In this document: positions 63,981 through 64,000 of the stretch, in pieces | Position numbering within the stretch: the stretch's first letter is position 1 | Layout of the letters: every line of letters begins with the position of its first letter | Origin: Prolixibacteraceae bacterium JC049 | GTDB lineage: Bacteria > Bacteroidota > Bacteroidia > Bacteroidales > Prolixibacteraceae | Assembly: GCA_023369685.1 (NCBI GenBank) | Contig: SACZ01000005.1 | Location: 302,005-366,004, forward strand | Direction of reading: 5' to 3' | Length of the DNA: 64,000 nucleotides | The notes under the pieces: model-generated | Told to the model about the DNA's origin: nothing | The model's database searches: none | What the model saw: the letters and a program-made list of their open reading frames with translations, nothing else | Translations under genes and position numbers: made by a program

Positions 63981-64000
63981 AATCGTTTTGTGCTTTATGA

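Overview
The window is a chromosomal segment of a member of the Bacteroidota. It is AT-rich, carries two tandem SusC/SusD outer-membrane pairs, and has many perfect Bacteroidota-type -7 boxes (TAnnTTTG) just upstream of genes, in one case with a TTTG -33 box at 19 bases. Gene content (a purH/mreBCD/mrdA/rodA block, hpt and adk near obgE, an lysS-gpsA-pgi operon, porin-like barrels) would suit an environmental, perhaps marine, order such as Marinilabiliales. That placement is inference, because no 16S gene is in view.

Layout. 1-3.6 kb: Bax-inhibitor-like membrane protein (cut by the window edge), AlkD-like HEAT protein, oligosaccharide flippase, tRNA-His and a small cytochrome-b-like membrane protein. 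3.9-7 kb: lysC-lysA (lysine/diaminopimelate supply), then aroK on the opposite strand. 7-11.6 kb: topoisomerase IV (parE-parC). 11.8-16.6 kb: a six-bladed propeller lipoprotein, then obgE, a PAP2 phosphatase and a membrane-anchored MutS-type ATPase in one operon. 16.7-19.7 kb: two small + strand genes lie between obgE and the adk-hpt pair, followed by purE. 19.8-24.5 kb: two outer-membrane barrel genes, one with helix-hairpin-helix repeats, then an acyltransferase and a HAD hydrolase. 24.5-32.4 kb: a possible structured RNA, uracil permease, recJ, and lysS-gpsA-pgi. 32.4-44.1 kb: a small secreted protein and two complete, paralogous SusC/SusD pairs with no enzyme or regulator gene beside them. 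44.4-47.4 kb: an AcpH-like protein and a large radical-SAM protein of the lysine 2,3-aminomutase family. 47.5-54.9 kb: the cell-elongation block purH-mreB-mreC-mreD-mrdA-rodA, all on the minus strand. 55.1-63.8 kb: rsmA-mgtE, a flippase-like membrane protein, a LolC/E-type permease, a CoA-pyrophosphatase-type Nudix hydrolase, mltF and a putative porin. The right edge holds a 5S rRNA gene, so an rRNA operon enters from the right on the minus strand.

Most genes are housekeeping. They join into pathways: lysA makes lysine from diaminopimelate, and lysC feeds the diaminopimelate needed for the wall that MreBCD, RodA, PBP2 and MltF build and trim. The parts that need explaining are the SusC/SusD tandem, whose two promoters differ and one of which carries three spaced direct repeats; the 738-residue KamA-like enzyme; the HhH-barrel pair; the transmembrane MutS ATPase; a possible small RNA near 24.6 kb; and several genes that look almost leaderless. 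I saw no CRISPR array, insertion sequence, prophage or recognisable defence system.
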